A stretch of 64,000 nucleotides of DNA from Woronichinia naegeliana WA131 (GCA_025370055.1 CP073041.1:1798001-1862000), one strand, 5' to 3'; numbered from the stretch's first letter, positions 10,532 through 19,799 are shown. Notes: generated from the letters alone by a model not told the origin. Program-made: numbers and translations.

Positions 10532-10665
10532 TCTTATAGATAAGGTTTATGCTAAAGGGCGAAAAGTTGTTGATGGTTTCAAGGACAATTTACCAATTGT
10601 TTTTGATTAATATCTTCCGAAATGGAATTACAGAGCCATTCCTCAATTCTACAAAAACGCATAAG

Positions 10666-10844
10666 TTATTTATTCTTTGTCCCTAAATTGCTTTCTAGGG
10701 CATTTTTATCAGATTTTTCCAAGTCTTTTAACTCTCAATTAAGTGGTTAATGTCCAGATTATTAAAGTCTCTCTGTTCTAGCTGGTTAATGGTTTTTTCA
10801 ATCCATTGGTGAAAGTCTTGATCATAAAGAATTTGAGTTAACAT
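10666..10844 (-). pseudogene. DUF29 gene remnant with frameshift
   Basis: The complementary strand from the ATG at 10844 reads MLTQILYDQDFHQWIEKT, then LDINHLIES and a stop. After restoring one base the frame continues as ELKDLEKSDKNALESNLG. This is the N-terminal signature of DUF29 (compare the intact gene at 28223-28675 with its LDIENLIEELEDLGKRD region). Only about 60 of roughly 150 residues remain. It adjoins the ISAzo13-like remnant, so decay or deletion linked to the IS is likely. Confidence 0.55.
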
Positions 10845-10865
10845 AATTAGACTTTAAGTGAAAAA

Positions 10866-10981
10866 ATAATAGTGGAGATCGCCCTTTACAAAAACAACAA
10901 GACTGTGATCGCCTTCTCAAAAACAACAGTTAAACTGCGATCGCACTTTCCTATCACAAACAACCAGACCGCAATCACATT
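10866..10981. repeat. HIP1-bearing spacer repeats
   Basis: Three to four degenerate units of about 33 bp combine a HIP1-like octamer (GCGATCGC or decayed forms) with ACTTT, then CAAAAACAACA and AGAC. The same unit recurs at 11390-11440, 11700-11745, 12010-12090, 12754-12955, 13604-13695 and 14146-14214, each time between small genes. Confidence 0.6.
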
Positions 10982-10982
10982 T

Positions 10983-11327
10983 TCAAAGTGTGTCTCGGTA
11001 TTCTTCAAGTAAGGCTAAAATATCGGCTAGTTGGTTTCTGTGGAGGTTGTTGGGGTTAAGTTGGAATCGGATGATTGCAGTACGGTATCGAGTTTCGATT
11101 CGAGTTCGGCGAGTTTCTCGTTCTGTTTTTTCAAGTCGGACAAGCCCCCGTAGGATTTGATCCAATGTAACAAGGCTGAAAGTAAGCCCCGCGAAGAGGA
11201 GTCCGAACCATTGGGGGATGATGATTGGGTCGTTTCCGAGTTGGATTGAGTCATAATTGAGGATTATTCCTGTTAAAAAGACGAATAGGGTGGTAAGAAT
11301 ACCGATAAAGGTCTGAAAGTCAGGCAT
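10983..11327 (-). CDS. Small two-helix membrane protein, copy 1
   Basis: The 114-residue protein begins MPDFQTFIGILTTLFVFLTG. It has two hydrophobic helices (about 7-24 and 39-57), a basic/acidic coiled segment (RLEKTERETRRTRIETR) and a tail ending ALLEEYRDTL. I recognise no family. A close second copy lies at 13696-14061; aligned, they differ by three substitutions and a seven-residue insertion in copy 2. An overlapping antisense-phase frame on the same strand (11027-11254) is also open in both copies but shows about six changes, so the membrane frame is the more constrained and is taken as the gene. The copies lie in ~430-bp direct repeats bracketing a group of toxin-antitoxin-like genes. 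Confidence 0.6.
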   Translation of the reverse strand: MPDFQTFIGILTTLFVFLTGIILNYDSIQLGNDPIIIPQWFGLLFAGLTFSLVTLDQILRGLVRLEKTERETRRTRIETRYRTAIIRFQLNPNNLHRNQLADILALLEEYRDTL

Positions 11328-11511
11328 CGGGTTTTTGTTGATTTAACTTGATTTTAGCATTTAGTTTTCAAGGCAAACTGTTTTGAAAATTGCCCTTTAT
11401 CAACCATAAATAACAAAACAGCGATCGCTCTTAATATTTCTCAAAAATTCGGATGATGGCCTTGTGTCTGTATGTTACAGTGTTTCTTGTTCGCCTCAAG
11501 AGGCTTAAGCC

Positions 11512-11697
11512 ATGAGTAATAAAGAAGCAGTTATTGAGCTTTTTAAATGTCTGCCTGAGAACATTTCTTTAACGGCGATCGCGGAAGAAGTCAGTTTTAT
11601 TGCGGCTATTCAAGAGGGATTTGAAGAAATTGATTGGGGTAAAGGTGTGCCAGTTGAAACTGTTGAAAAAATGATGGCATCATGGACTATTAAGTAA
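11512..11697 (+). CDS. Small antitoxin-like protein
   Basis: The 61-residue protein begins MSNKEAVIELFKCLPENISL and ends in ETVEKMMASWTIK. The pattern of a short helical N-terminus followed by I-x-E-G-F-E-E-I-D-W-G-K-G and a V-E-K-x-M-x-x-W tail resembles small type II antitoxins widespread in cyanobacteria. No toxin gene adjoins it on the same strand, so it would be an orphan. Function is inferred from resemblance only. Confidence 0.5.
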   Translation: MSNKEAVIELFKCLPENISLTAIAEEVSFIAAIQEGFEEIDWGKGVPVETVEKMMASWTIK

Positions 11698-11770
11698 TTC
11701 TTTCACAAAAAACAGACTGCGATCGCATTTCTCAATTATTTTTCAGTTTGACGACAGAGCGGTTCATAAA

Positions 11771-11989
11771 TTAAGCTGCAACATTAACCAAAAGTTCTGC
11801 GGTTAAAGGATTATCTTTTTGTAGTTGACTTACGCCTAAAATTGAAAAACCTAATACATTTCCCTGAAGATCAACTCTGGTCATAATTGCATCGTTTTCT
11901 GTTTCTTGCATATAACCTGGTTTATCGGAAAAAAGAACTTCTAAGAAATCACCTTCTTTATCAAACCAAATTTTTAAGTTAGTGGCCAT
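11771..11989 (-). CDS. DUF2283 family protein
   Basis: The 72-residue protein has the DUF2283 pattern: KIWFDKEGDFLEVLF, then a central charged stretch and VDLQGNVLGFSILGVSQL. DUF2283 proteins are often encoded next to DUF4258 toxin-like proteins; this window has such a pair at 60901-61360. Here no DUF4258 partner is adjacent, so it stands alone. It lies between HIP1 spacer repeats inside the small-gene island. Confidence 0.65.
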   Translation of the reverse strand: MATNLKIWFDKEGDFLEVLFSDKPGYMQETENDAIMTRVDLQGNVLGFSILGVSQLQKDNPLTAELLVNVAA

Positions 11990-12092
11990 AGTAACTCTCC
12001 TTGTTTAATTCTAATCGCCCTTTTACATTATAAAGAACAAGACCGCGATCGCACTTTATTCTAATAAAAAAAGGGGTGATCGCACTGAGAAT

Positions 12093-12344
12093 TTAGTAAA
12101 CTAAACTAAGATTAGAAGTATCAGGATAAAGCAATATGAATTTTTCTGGCTCTAAGGAAACTAACACAAATGTTTGACCATTATTGTCACAAAATTCTAC
12201 TTCAAAAGCCTCTCCATTATTATATTCTTCTACCACTGTCCCCATTTGACCTATAGGTAAAATTATTTCTTTCTCTGTCATAAATTGAGTGGTCTTGATA
12301 TTTTCAGTAAGAGCGATAATATCATGTAATTTAATTGAACTCAT
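12093..12344 (-). CDS. DUF4926 family protein, pair 1
   Basis: The 83-residue protein has the DUF4926 pattern: DIIALTENI, then GQMGTVVEEYNNGEAFEVEF and DNNGQTFVLVSLE. The fold is expected to be a small beta barrel. It lies 19 bp downstream of a DUF6883-like gene on the same strand. The same two-gene order recurs at 46503-47089, which supports a functional pair. The role (antitoxin, immunity protein or other) is unknown. Confidence 0.65.
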   Translation of the reverse strand: MSSIKLHDIIALTENIKTTQFMTEKEIILPIGQMGTVVEEYNNGEAFEVEFCDNNGQTFVLVSLEPEKFILLYPDTSNLSLVY

Positions 12345-12363
12345 ATTGATTTATCTCCTATAA

Positions 12364-12705
12364 TTAATCAAGAGGATATACAGTAGTTAAACGAGGATAA
12401 TCTTCCTCAGAACGAATAATCCAAGCACTTCTTATCTTTGATGTACCTTTAGAGGTGGTTAAATCAAAGTCAATTACATATTTTTGTCCGTATTGACTAT
12501 TTTGAGTAAAAACATAATCATTATCTTTTGCTATTTTGATTAGTGCTTCAACTAAAATATCTTTATTGTCTAAAGCAATTCCTAATTTTGACTTAAATAA
12601 GCGGGCTTTGTGTTGACCATCTTTATGATCCGTTTTTAATGTGTATGTGATTAATTTGCTGATTATTTGTTCTGGTTTGACTTGATCTCCTTTTGGTAAT
12701 TTCAT
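12364..12705 (-). CDS. DUF6883-like protein, pair 1
   Basis: The start at 12705 (MKLPKGDQVKPEQIISKL) is chosen because the paralogue at 46763-47089 starts MKLPNGDKA; an in-frame ATG seven codons upstream (12726) is possible. Shared features are an N-terminal MKLP-GD motif, HKARLFKSKLGI, D-I-L-x-x-A-I/L, and a C-terminal beta strand AWIIRSEEDYPRLTT. This matches what I recall of DUF6883. It precedes the DUF4926 gene. The pair resembles a two-component toxin-antitoxin unit, but no catalytic motif is obvious. Confidence 0.6.
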   Translation of the reverse strand: MKLPKGDQVKPEQIISKLITYTLKTDHKDGQHKARLFKSKLGIALDNKDILVEALIKIAKDNDYVFTQNSQYGQKYVIDFDLTTSKGTSKIRSAWIIRSEEDYPRLTTVYPLD

Positions 12706-12753
12706 TAAGCAATTTAAAATTGACACATACCGTTAATTTATTTATTCTACCAG

Positions 12754-12955
12754 TGATCGCCCTTTTCCATCACAAATAACAAAATAATGATCGCACTTTA
12801 CAAATAGCAAATCCGCGATCGCCATCAATCACAAAAAACAAAACAGCGATCGCCCTTCACAAATAGCAAGACCATGATCGCACTTTTCAAAAAAACAAGA
12901 TAGCGATCGCACTTTTCAATCACAAACAATAAAACAGCGATCGCACCAAGCTTTA
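12754..12955. repeat. Array of HIP1-bearing spacer repeats
   Basis: About six tandem degenerate units of ~33 bp, each with GCGATCGC (or TGATCGC) followed by CACTTT or CCTTT, CAATCACAAA and AACAAAAC. It separates the DUF6883/DUF4926 pair from the HepT/MntA pair and is the longest run of this family in the window. Confidence 0.65.
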
Positions 12956-13288
12956 CCAAAATTCATTAAAAATACTATCAATTGCTTCTTCCAATCCAGG
13001 CAAATAATTCTCAATTATAGTCCAAACCACATCAAGATCAACTCGTAGATAATCATGGGCTAAAACATTTCTAAAGTCGCCAATTTTTACCCATTCAATA
13101 TTCGGCTGTGAAGCCTTCCATTCCTCTGGTAACTGTTTAATGGATTCCCCCATAACCTCTAAATTTCTAAGAACAGCATCTTGAATCAAGATATTGTTCA
13201 TAAAATAATTTTGGCCATTTTGTGTATAATTCTCAATTCGAGTTAAACATTCTTGAACATGAATCAAGTAAATTCTTGCATCTTTCAT
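12953..13288 (-). CDS. hepT: HepT-like ribonuclease/AMPylation-target toxin (DUF86)
   Basis: The 111-residue all-helical protein carries the HEPN motif R-x4-H-x-Y as RNVLAHDY (about residues 73-80), with the usual preceding LPEEWK and W-V-K-I-G-D-F segment. HepT proteins are HEPN toxins neutralised by the partner nucleotidyltransferase MntA, which AMPylates the Tyr of this motif in studied cases. The start overlaps the mntA stop by 4 bp (ATGA type), showing translational coupling. Motif residues are all present, so the toxin should be active. Confidence 0.8.
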   Translation of the reverse strand: MKDARIYLIHVQECLTRIENYTQNGQNYFMNNILIQDAVLRNLEVMGESIKQLPEEWKASQPNIEWVKIGDFRNVLAHDYLRVDLDVVWTIIENYLPGLEEAIDSIFNEFW

Positions 13289-13578
13289 AACATCATTGCC
13301 TCTGCCAAAATACGCTCCTTAATAAACTCGTGTAAAGATTTAGCTGATACAACATCAACTTTTCTATCCAATAAATCTTCTAGATCATGAATTAAACCGA
13401 CAGGAAACCAAGACGAAATTTTTTCTAGATCATAATCAATTAAAAAATCAATATCACTATTTTCTGTTTCTTCGCCTCTAGCGACCGAACCAAATAAACG
13501 GACATTAAAGGCCCCATGATTCGCCGCAATTTCTAGGATTTTTTCTCGCTTTTCCTGAATTAAATCTTTTAAAGACAT
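13285..13578 (-). CDS. mntA: MntA-like minimal nucleotidyltransferase antitoxin
   Basis: The 97-residue protein has the polymerase-beta nucleotidyltransferase core: GSVARGEETENSDIDFLID with the two metal-binding Asp residues, and a third acidic residue in KVDVVS. This minimal form is the antitoxin of MntA/HepT systems. It lies upstream of hepT and overlaps it by 4 bp. Length and motifs are typical. Confidence 0.82.
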   Translation of the reverse strand: MSLKDLIQEKREKILEIAANHGAFNVRLFGSVARGEETENSDIDFLIDYDLEKISSWFPVGLIHDLEDLLDRKVDVVSAKSLHEFIKERILAEAMML

Positions 13579-13603
13579 TACTCAAACCTCGCACTCAATT
13601 ATA

Positions 13604-13695
13604 AATCACAAACAACAAAACAGCGATCGCATTTGCAATTATAAACAACAAAATCAGGATCGCCATTCACAAACAACCAGACCGCAATCACATTT
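13604..13695. repeat. HIP1-bearing spacer repeats
   Basis: Three degenerate units of the family described at 10866-10981 lie upstream of mntA. The last one is the same unit that precedes membrane-protein copy 1 and marks the start of the ~430-bp direct repeat (10962-11395 versus 13669-14140). Confidence 0.55.
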
Positions 13696-14061
13696 TCAAA
13701 GTGTGTCTCGGTATTCTTCAAGTAGGGCTAAAATATCTGCTAGTTGGTTTCTGTGGAGGTTGTTGGGGTTAAGTTGGAATTGGATGATTGCAGTACGGTA
13801 TCGAGTTTCGATTCGAGTTCGGCGAGTTTCTCGTTCTGTTGTCTCAAGGCTTTGTTGCTCTTTTTCAAGTCGGACAAGCCCCCGTAGGATTTGATCCAGT
13901 GTAACAAGGCTGAAAGTAATCCCTGCGAAGAGGAGCCCGAACCATTGGGGGATAATAATTTGGTCGTTTCCGAGTTGGATTGAGTCATAGTTTAGGATTA
14001 TTCCTGTTAAAAAGACGAATAGGGTGGTGAGAATACCGATAAAGGTCTGAAAGTCAGGCAT
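13696..14061 (-). CDS. Small two-helix membrane protein, copy 2
   Basis: The 121-residue protein has the same start MPDFQTFIGILTTLFVFLTG and tail ALLEEYRDTL as copy 1. It carries a seven-residue extra segment (EQQSLET) after RLVRLEK and three substitutions (P to Q, L to I, R to Q). Both copies are on the minus strand, in direct repeats about 2.7 kb apart, so recombination between them could delete or multiply the genes in between. The overlapping second frame (13740-13988) remains open here also. Confidence 0.6.
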   Translation of the reverse strand: MPDFQTFIGILTTLFVFLTGIILNYDSIQLGNDQIIIPQWFGLLFAGITFSLVTLDQILRGLVRLEKEQQSLETTERETRRTRIETRYRTAIIQFQLNPNNLHRNQLADILALLEEYRDTL

Positions 14062-14145
14062 TAGATTTTTGTTGATTTAATTTGATTTTAGCATTTAGTT
14101 TTCGATGGGTAAAAGCAATCAAAAGGCAAACTATTTTGAAAATAG

Positions 14146-14214
14146 CACTTCATCAACAACAAATAACACAACCGCGATCGCATTTTCAAAAACCATAAGA
14201 CCGCGATCGCAGTA
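14146..14214. repeat. HIP1-bearing spacer repeats
   Basis: Two units with GCGATCGCATTTTC and GCGATCGCAG follow AACAAATAACACAACC; same family as at 12754-12955. Confidence 0.5.
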
Positions 14215-14227
14215 TTGTCAACCCAGC

Positions 14228-14317
14228 TTACGGGAGTGGCGATCGCTGTTTTAGTTTTTCTTCAATTGCCTTTGCTATCTTAAGATCAAAATCAGAATCC
14301 CCCAGGGTAATCGCATA
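14228..14317 (-). pseudogene. C-terminal fragment of an unrecognised gene
   Basis: The minus strand reads ITLGDSDFDLKIAKAIEEKL and then KQRSPLP before a TAA at 14230-14228. It is open only back to 14317. The composition looks protein-like, but I recognise no family. It lies just outside the DDE-type IS and may be what is left of a gene destroyed there. Confidence 0.3.
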
Positions 14318-15620
14318 TTAGTAGAGTGGAATCAAAAAAGAAATCTAGCTTAAAAATAGACTATATCAAAAACTAAAAAGAGAAGAAAATCAACTTACTG
14401 GACAGTGGGAAGTTCTCGAGCAGGGTAAGTGAGAAAAGAAAATCGGACATGCGATACCCAAGAGTGCCGTTATGTCCGAAACTGGCTGATATAGAAAATC
14501 GATAGCCAGTGCTATCTATCAATTATGCAACTATGTCAGCGACTAGAGCAAATCCTAGAGAATCTCCGTCCCGCCTTTAGCCGAGAAGCAACGTACCAAT
14601 GGTTTATCCTATTAGCCTGGGGAGTAGTGCTCAACAGCCAACCGAGCGCAATAACAAGCTATGTCAATGCCTTAGGGTTAACAGAGAGCTACTACCATCA
14701 GGCACTACATTGGTTTGAATCCAAGGCATTTAACGTCAAAGGACTGACCTTGGGATGGTCGAAGTGGGTAAGTCAGCATGAAAATCTATATCGAATCAAG
14801 GAAAAACGAGTGTATGTGGGGGATGGAATCAAAGTGGGGAAAGAAGGGCGCAAGATGCCAGGGGCAAGGGTGCGACCTTTAGTTGATAAAAGCCGTTGTA
14901 ATCAGGGTTCTACAGGGAACCCATATTGATCAAGTTTTGCCCAAAATTGACTCCATCGTTCCTTGGTCAATACCAAAGCTCGTAGGCTCAAAATAATTCC
15001 TGCTCCTTTTTCCTTCCATCGCATCCCTGAACAACATAATCGTTGTTTGACCAACGTCTTACAAGCTGCTTCCGTAACACCTGAACCAATCGGATACTTT
15101 TTCTCTATGTATTCAGCATAATCCATTTGATGCTGATGATTCTCGTAATAAGTAATCGCCGCTTGTAGTTTCTCGGTAAGATTCTTAGAATGACTTTTTT
15201 CTTCTTTGACTTCTTTCATCAGATTTAGCAGTTCTCCTGCTTTTCCTTTTTCATGCTTGAGTTCTCGACAATTTTCAGTCAACCATTCTTTTTGTTTTGA
15301 CACGGTATTCGGATGCAACGCTTCTGCCAAGGCACCTAAGTAACCAGAGGCATGATAGAAATCTAATATCTGTTCTTCCGTTTGCTTTTCTAAAAACTTC
15401 CAATTTGATTCTGCCCCGTCTGCTATCCCGACCAATGTTGCCTCTGGATAACGGTTTTTCGCTCGCTCAATTTCTCTTTCTAATCTTTCTAGAAAACTCT
15501 TTTTTCCATACTCTGGTGCCGCACCTAGATAGATTGTATGTTGACGTTCGCCTTCACTATCGTATAGGGAAACGGTTCCCACCATTGCTTCACGGTAGCC
15601 ATCCTCACACATCAGCATAC

Positions 15621-17222
15621 CTGACTTTTCCCGTTAAGTCCAAAATCCAGCAATGCAAACTTCTAGAGGCTTTATCTGGCAAGGGTTTGAGTAATGATTC
15701 TCTTGACAGGAAAAAAATATTCTGAAGCCATCATCCCGCTTATCGTTCAAATTTCAAAAACAAAGGATGAAGGGAGTATGAGACTGTAAAATGGAGAAAA
15801 TCTTAAAGGGCAGGTCAAAAAATGTTGGAATGGTGGACAAAAAACTTTGCCAGTTGTGAATTGGGAGACGAGAGGCTAAACAATCGTGCCTTCTCGATTG
15901 GGAAAAAGTTAAGTGAGGGGTTTGGAAAAGCCTTATCAGAAGTGTTTAAGGGAGGAAACGAGTTAAAGAGGGCCTATGAATTTTTGGGAATCCGAAAACA
16001 GACTTTGTCAAGATAATAGAGCCGCACTGTGAAATGACAACTGCCGCCGTAGAAGAATATAAGATAATGCTATCAGTCGGAGATACGACCTTCTTAGATT
16101 ATCGCAATATCAAGGAAAAAAGGGAAGGGTATGGGCCGACTGGAAAAGGAGGGAATGGATTAATACTGCATAGTGCTTTAGCAATTGAGCCAGAAAAAGG
16201 ACAAGTATTAGGTTTATTATGGCAAAAACTGTGGAATAGGGAGGTAAAAGAAAAGCCCCCAACAGATGAAACGGCGAAGCAGAAAAAAGAAAGACAGAAA
16301 GAACAAAGAAAAGCAGCTCGTCAAAGACCATTTGAGGAAAAAGAATCCTACAAATGGGTAGAGGCTCTAAACACCTGTGAGAAACAGGTAGAAAGTTCAA
16401 CGAGGGTAATTCATGTATTTGACAGAGAAGGAGATGTTTCAGAAGTCTTTGACTCAGTGCGTCAACTCAAGCATACAGGAGTGCTGGTCAGAGCGTCTCA
16501 TAATCGTAGTTTAGACAAAAATAGTGAACGACTTTGGCAACATTTGGAATCAGAACCGATTCGTTTTCATCAAGAAATCGAGATTCCGAGTACAGGAAAA
16601 AGAAAAGCACGGAAGGTTAAGCTTGCCGTCCGATTTTGCTCAGTTAATCTACGAACTCCCTATCGTTTTGATAATCGTGACCCGTTGAATGTCTATGCTG
16701 TTTATGCGACAGAAATCGATTGTCCCGAAGGCGAAACTCCTTTATCTTGGATGCTTCTGACTACAGAAGTTGTTGAGACTATTGAGATGGCTGTCACTAT
16801 TCTTCGTTGGTACACCTACCGATGGCGGGTTGAAGAATTTCATAAAGTCCTTAAGTCTGGTTGTCAGAGTGAGCATTATCGACTTGCCTCTGATGGAATG
16901 AAAACTCTTTTGGGTTTTTTAAGTGTCATTGCTGTTGAACTTTTACACGTTACTTATCTTCATCGTACCCAGCCCGATGCTCTCGCGATTGAAATTCTTA
17001 ATCCTCTTCAACTTCAGGTGTTAAAAGCAGCCGCCTCTCAAAAACTTCCCCCTATTTTGACTGTTGCTTGGGCTGTCGAGTCTGTTGCTTTTCTTGGTGG
17101 TTATCTTGAACATCGTCGTAAAACTCCTCTCGGTATCCAAGTCCTTTGGCGCGGTTGGTTGAAGTTGCATGACCTTTGCCAAGGCTGGCAGCTTGCAATC
17201 CGCACTTAACGGGAAAAGTCAG
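15621..17222 (+). mobile_element. IS4-family element (1602 bp)
   Basis: Terminal inverted repeats CTGACTTTTCCCGTTAAG (15621-15638) and the inverse at 17205-17222 are perfect over 18 bp. The 10-bp target duplication ATCAGCATAC is exact (15611-15620 and 17223-17232). A long duplication of this size is usual in the IS4 family. Confidence 0.92.
15822..17209 (+). pseudogene. IS4-family transposase with one-base frameshift
   Basis: The N-terminal DNA-binding part (WWTKNFASCELGDERLNNRA) ends at a frame break near 15981-15988. One T fewer than needed in the T run destroys AYEFFGNPKTDF, and the protein resumes at about 15986 with NPKTDFVKIIEPHCEMTT. The catalytic part includes SVGDTTFLDY (first Asp), VIHVFDREGD (second Asp) and YRWRVEEFHKVLK (the Y-x2-R-W-x-I/V-E-x-F motif with the Glu). 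Perfect ends suggest that the frameshift occurred after insertion. Confidence 0.85.
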
Positions 17223-17781
17223 ATCAGCATACAGGTTCCATCTAATCCTATTCCCACTGTTGCAATTTGGCTATCCTCCTTGGGCGGGGCATAACTCCAC
17301 GCTTCTTCTTTTGCCTGTACCACACTTCCTACTGCTTCACTCAATCTTTGGATATAGGATAGCGCTACTTTTCTACCATGATTTTCTAATAAATCATTTT
17401 TCACCTCTTTGCCTGCCATCCCTGACATTTTTGAGGATACCTGTTTTGCCAATAATGGCGTTGATGTTATGATTATCCTTGCTTCTCTTTCTAAGGGGCA
17501 ATACGTTTTTCCTCAAAGGTGAACGCTGATATACATGACGATTCACTATAACCTCACCATAAGGTGTTTGATATTCTTTCGGTTGCTCTCCCTTACTCTT
17601 CCAGATTTCTTCACCGATTTTTAAGGGTGAACCATCTGTATCTAAATATTTCAAGGCTTCTTTGCTGGCGATGCAACCTACTTCGTTTAAGCCTTTTTGA
17701 ATATTTATTTCTGTATCCAACATTGAACGACTGAGTTCTAATGTTAGTTCTATTTTTATCTTTGAACCCTCTACATTAATT

Positions 17782-19471
17782 AGGGCTTGCTGAAAAAGTC
17801 AAAAAACGAAAGAAATGTGGGTTAGGGAAGTATGGACTGAAAAAGCATAGATAACTTATCCTTATGGAAACAAATCAAAATACAGATTTTGTTTAATCTA
17901 TTGTTCCTTTCTGTCTAAAAAGGTCAACACAAATCACTCCTCACAAAAGAGAGGAAAATTAACACCATTTTTCACAAGAAAAACGACTCTACAACTTTTT
18001 ACTTTTTGTCTTCTGAAGTAGAGTAGAAAGATTCATTACCAAAAAGTTCATCGCAATTACCGTTTCCGAGGTCTCAGGTAGTTTGGCCATCACTCGACCA
18101 AGACTAAATTTCCTCTTTCCCTGTCCGAATTTACCCTCAATGGCATTACGCACTCTTTCATCTGAGCGTGCCTCTTTCTTTTTTTCTTTGCTCACCTCTT
18201 TCGGCGGTCTTCCCAATCGGGGACCACTCATTCTTATATCCCTTTCTTTACAATAAGCTCGATTCGCTTTTGTTCGATAGATTTTATCCACATGAACCGA
18301 TTCCGGATAACATCCTGTTTCCCTTTTATATTCTTCTATTCGCGCTTGTAAATCTCCCGATTCGTTGTAATTATCCCAACTTAATTTGTCTAAGAAGACA
18401 AAGCCATTCACATTACTTGCCGATATTTTAGCTCCAAACTCTACTGCTTTTCCCGCTTTTCCACGCACTATTGGACGCACGTGAGGTTGGCTTACACTCA
18501 CAATTCTGTTTTCTACTTTATTTGTCTTTTTTTCATACATTTCTAACTGTTGCTCATACACTTTTCCTATCGTTACAAGCTCTTCTTGCTCTTTTTTCGT
18601 TAGTTTTTCTAACTTTGCTCCCTCTTCTATCATTTTTTCTATATCAGACAAGTTTCTTTTTATATATCCTAGTTGTTTTTTTGTTCCTTTTCTTCTTTCT
18701 TTTTTTGACACACGACGTTTTTTTGCTATGGCTAAGTACTCTTTTCTTGCCACTTCCCTATAAGTCCTCGGCTTTTCTTTCCTTTTCTCTTTTATTTCTT
18801 CATACAGCTTATCTATTATTTTTTCTGTTTTTTCTCTGGCATCATTCAATATTCCTATATCCGTTGGATATTTTATATCTGCTGGTGTACAAGTCGCATC
18901 TAACAATAACTTTCCTTCATTTTCTTTTTTTTCTGACGCTACACCCGTCGCTTTTTTTTCTATTTCTTTATTAATTTTATTTATTAATTCCATTCCTATT
19001 TTTTTACGAAAATGAACCATCATTGACGCATTAAATGCTTCTTTGCTACTATAGCTTTCCATTCCTATAAAGTACTGTAAATAAGGGTTCTCTTTTATTT
19101 GTTCTACTGTTTCTCTGTCACTTTTTCCTGAAATTTCTTTGATAATTAATGCTCCTAATGCCATTCTAAATGATTTGGCTGGGGCTCCTTTTTTTTCTGT
19201 GAAGTTTTTTGCATATTCTTCCTCATATTCTTCCCAAAGAATCATTTTTGACATTTCTATCCAACGATTTTCTTCGTCTAACTGCCCGCCGAACAGATTT
19301 TTCAAGTTTTCTGGTGTTTCAATTGAGTACTGTTGCTTTCGGTACATCTGCTTTCTCTCTTCTTAATGCAATGGTTTTGAGGCATTCTACCCTATTTTCG
19401 TGCATTCTAGCGGTTCTTAATTCGCCTACTATTTTTCTCCGTAAAGGTTTCAGCTTTTTTCAGCAAGCCCT
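17782..19471 (-). mobile_element. IS5/IS1182-like element, copy A1 (1690 bp)
   Basis: The ends are AGGGCTTGCTGAAAAAG (17782) and the near-inverse CTTTTTTCAGCAAGCCCT (ending 19471). AATT is repeated on both sides. The sequence appears identical to copy A3 (26071-27760). A partial second copy follows directly (19472-19799), which points to insertion into an older copy followed by recombination. Confidence 0.85.
17989..19347 (-). CDS. IS5/IS1182-like transposase, copy A1
   Basis: The intact 452-residue transposase begins MYRKQQYSIETPENLKNLFGG. It has a DUF772-type N-terminal region (NPYLQYFIGM), a long lysine/glutamate-rich coiled insert (about 165-255), and a C-terminal DDE part with VHVDKIYRTKANRAYCKERD, GPRLGRPPK, and RVRNAIEGKFGQGKRKFSLGR that holds the catalytic Glu. 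First Asp is probably in LLLDATCTPADI. The lysine-rich coding makes the opposite strand look open, but no gene is credible there. Copies A1 and A3 have L at residue 38 where A0 and A2 have P. Confidence 0.85.
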   Translation of the reverse strand: MYRKQQYSIETPENLKNLFGGQLDEENRWIEMSKMILWEEYEEEYAKNFTEKKGAPAKSFRMALGALIIKEISGKSDRETVEQIKENPYLQYFIGMESYSSKEAFNASMMVHFRKKIGMELINKINKEIEKKATGVASEKKENEGKLLLDATCTPADIKYPTDIGILNDAREKTEKIIDKLYEEIKEKRKEKPRTYREVARKEYLAIAKKRRVSKKERRKGTKKQLGYIKRNLSDIEKMIEEGAKLEKLTKKEQEELVTIGKVYEQQLEMYEKKTNKVENRIVSVSQPHVRPIVRGKAGKAVEFGAKISASNVNGFVFLDKLSWDNYNESGDLQARIEEYKRETGCYPESVHVDKIYRTKANRAYCKERDIRMSGPRLGRPPKEVSKEKKKEARSDERVRNAIEGKFGQGKRKFSLGRVMAKLPETSETVIAMNFLVMNLSTLLQKTKSKKL

Positions 19472-19799
19472 AATTAATGCTCCTAATGCCATTCTAAATG
19501 ATTTGGCTGGGGCTCCTTTTTTTTCTGTGAAGTTTTTTGCATATTCTTCCTCATATTCTTCCCAGGGAATCATTTTTGACATTTCTATCCAACGATTTTC
19601 TTCGTCTAACTGCCCGCCGAACAGATTTTTCAAGTTTTCTGGTGTTTCAATTGAGTACTGTTGCTTTCGGTACATCTGCTTTCTCTCTTCTTAATGCAAT
19701 GGTTTTGAGGCATTCTACCCTATTTTCGTGCATTCTAGCGGTTCTTAATTCGCCTACTATTTTTCTCCGTAAAGGTTTCAGCTTTTTTCAGCAAGCCCT
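19472..19799 (-). mobile_element. Truncated IS5/IS1182-like copy A0 (start-proximal end only)
   Basis: It carries the transposase start (19675) and about 68 codons, then stops abruptly at the AATT where copy A1 begins. It reaches the element end at 19799. The following ATTT (19800-19803) pairs with AATT at 17778-17781 as a once-mutated 4-bp duplication in the ISKra4-like element. It is the remnant of an earlier copy into which A1 jumped. Confidence 0.75.

Noticed and set aside
10866-14214. Interspersed repeats considered as a CRISPR array
   Set aside because: Units are degenerate, built on a palindromic octamer, with no constant-length unique spacers and no cas genes.
18471-18974. A hydrophobic plus-strand frame (and identical ones at 22020 and 26760) that looks like a membrane protein
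   Set aside because: It is the complement of the Lys/Glu-rich transposase coil; Lys codons read backwards give Phe/Leu. It occurs only inside the IS copies.
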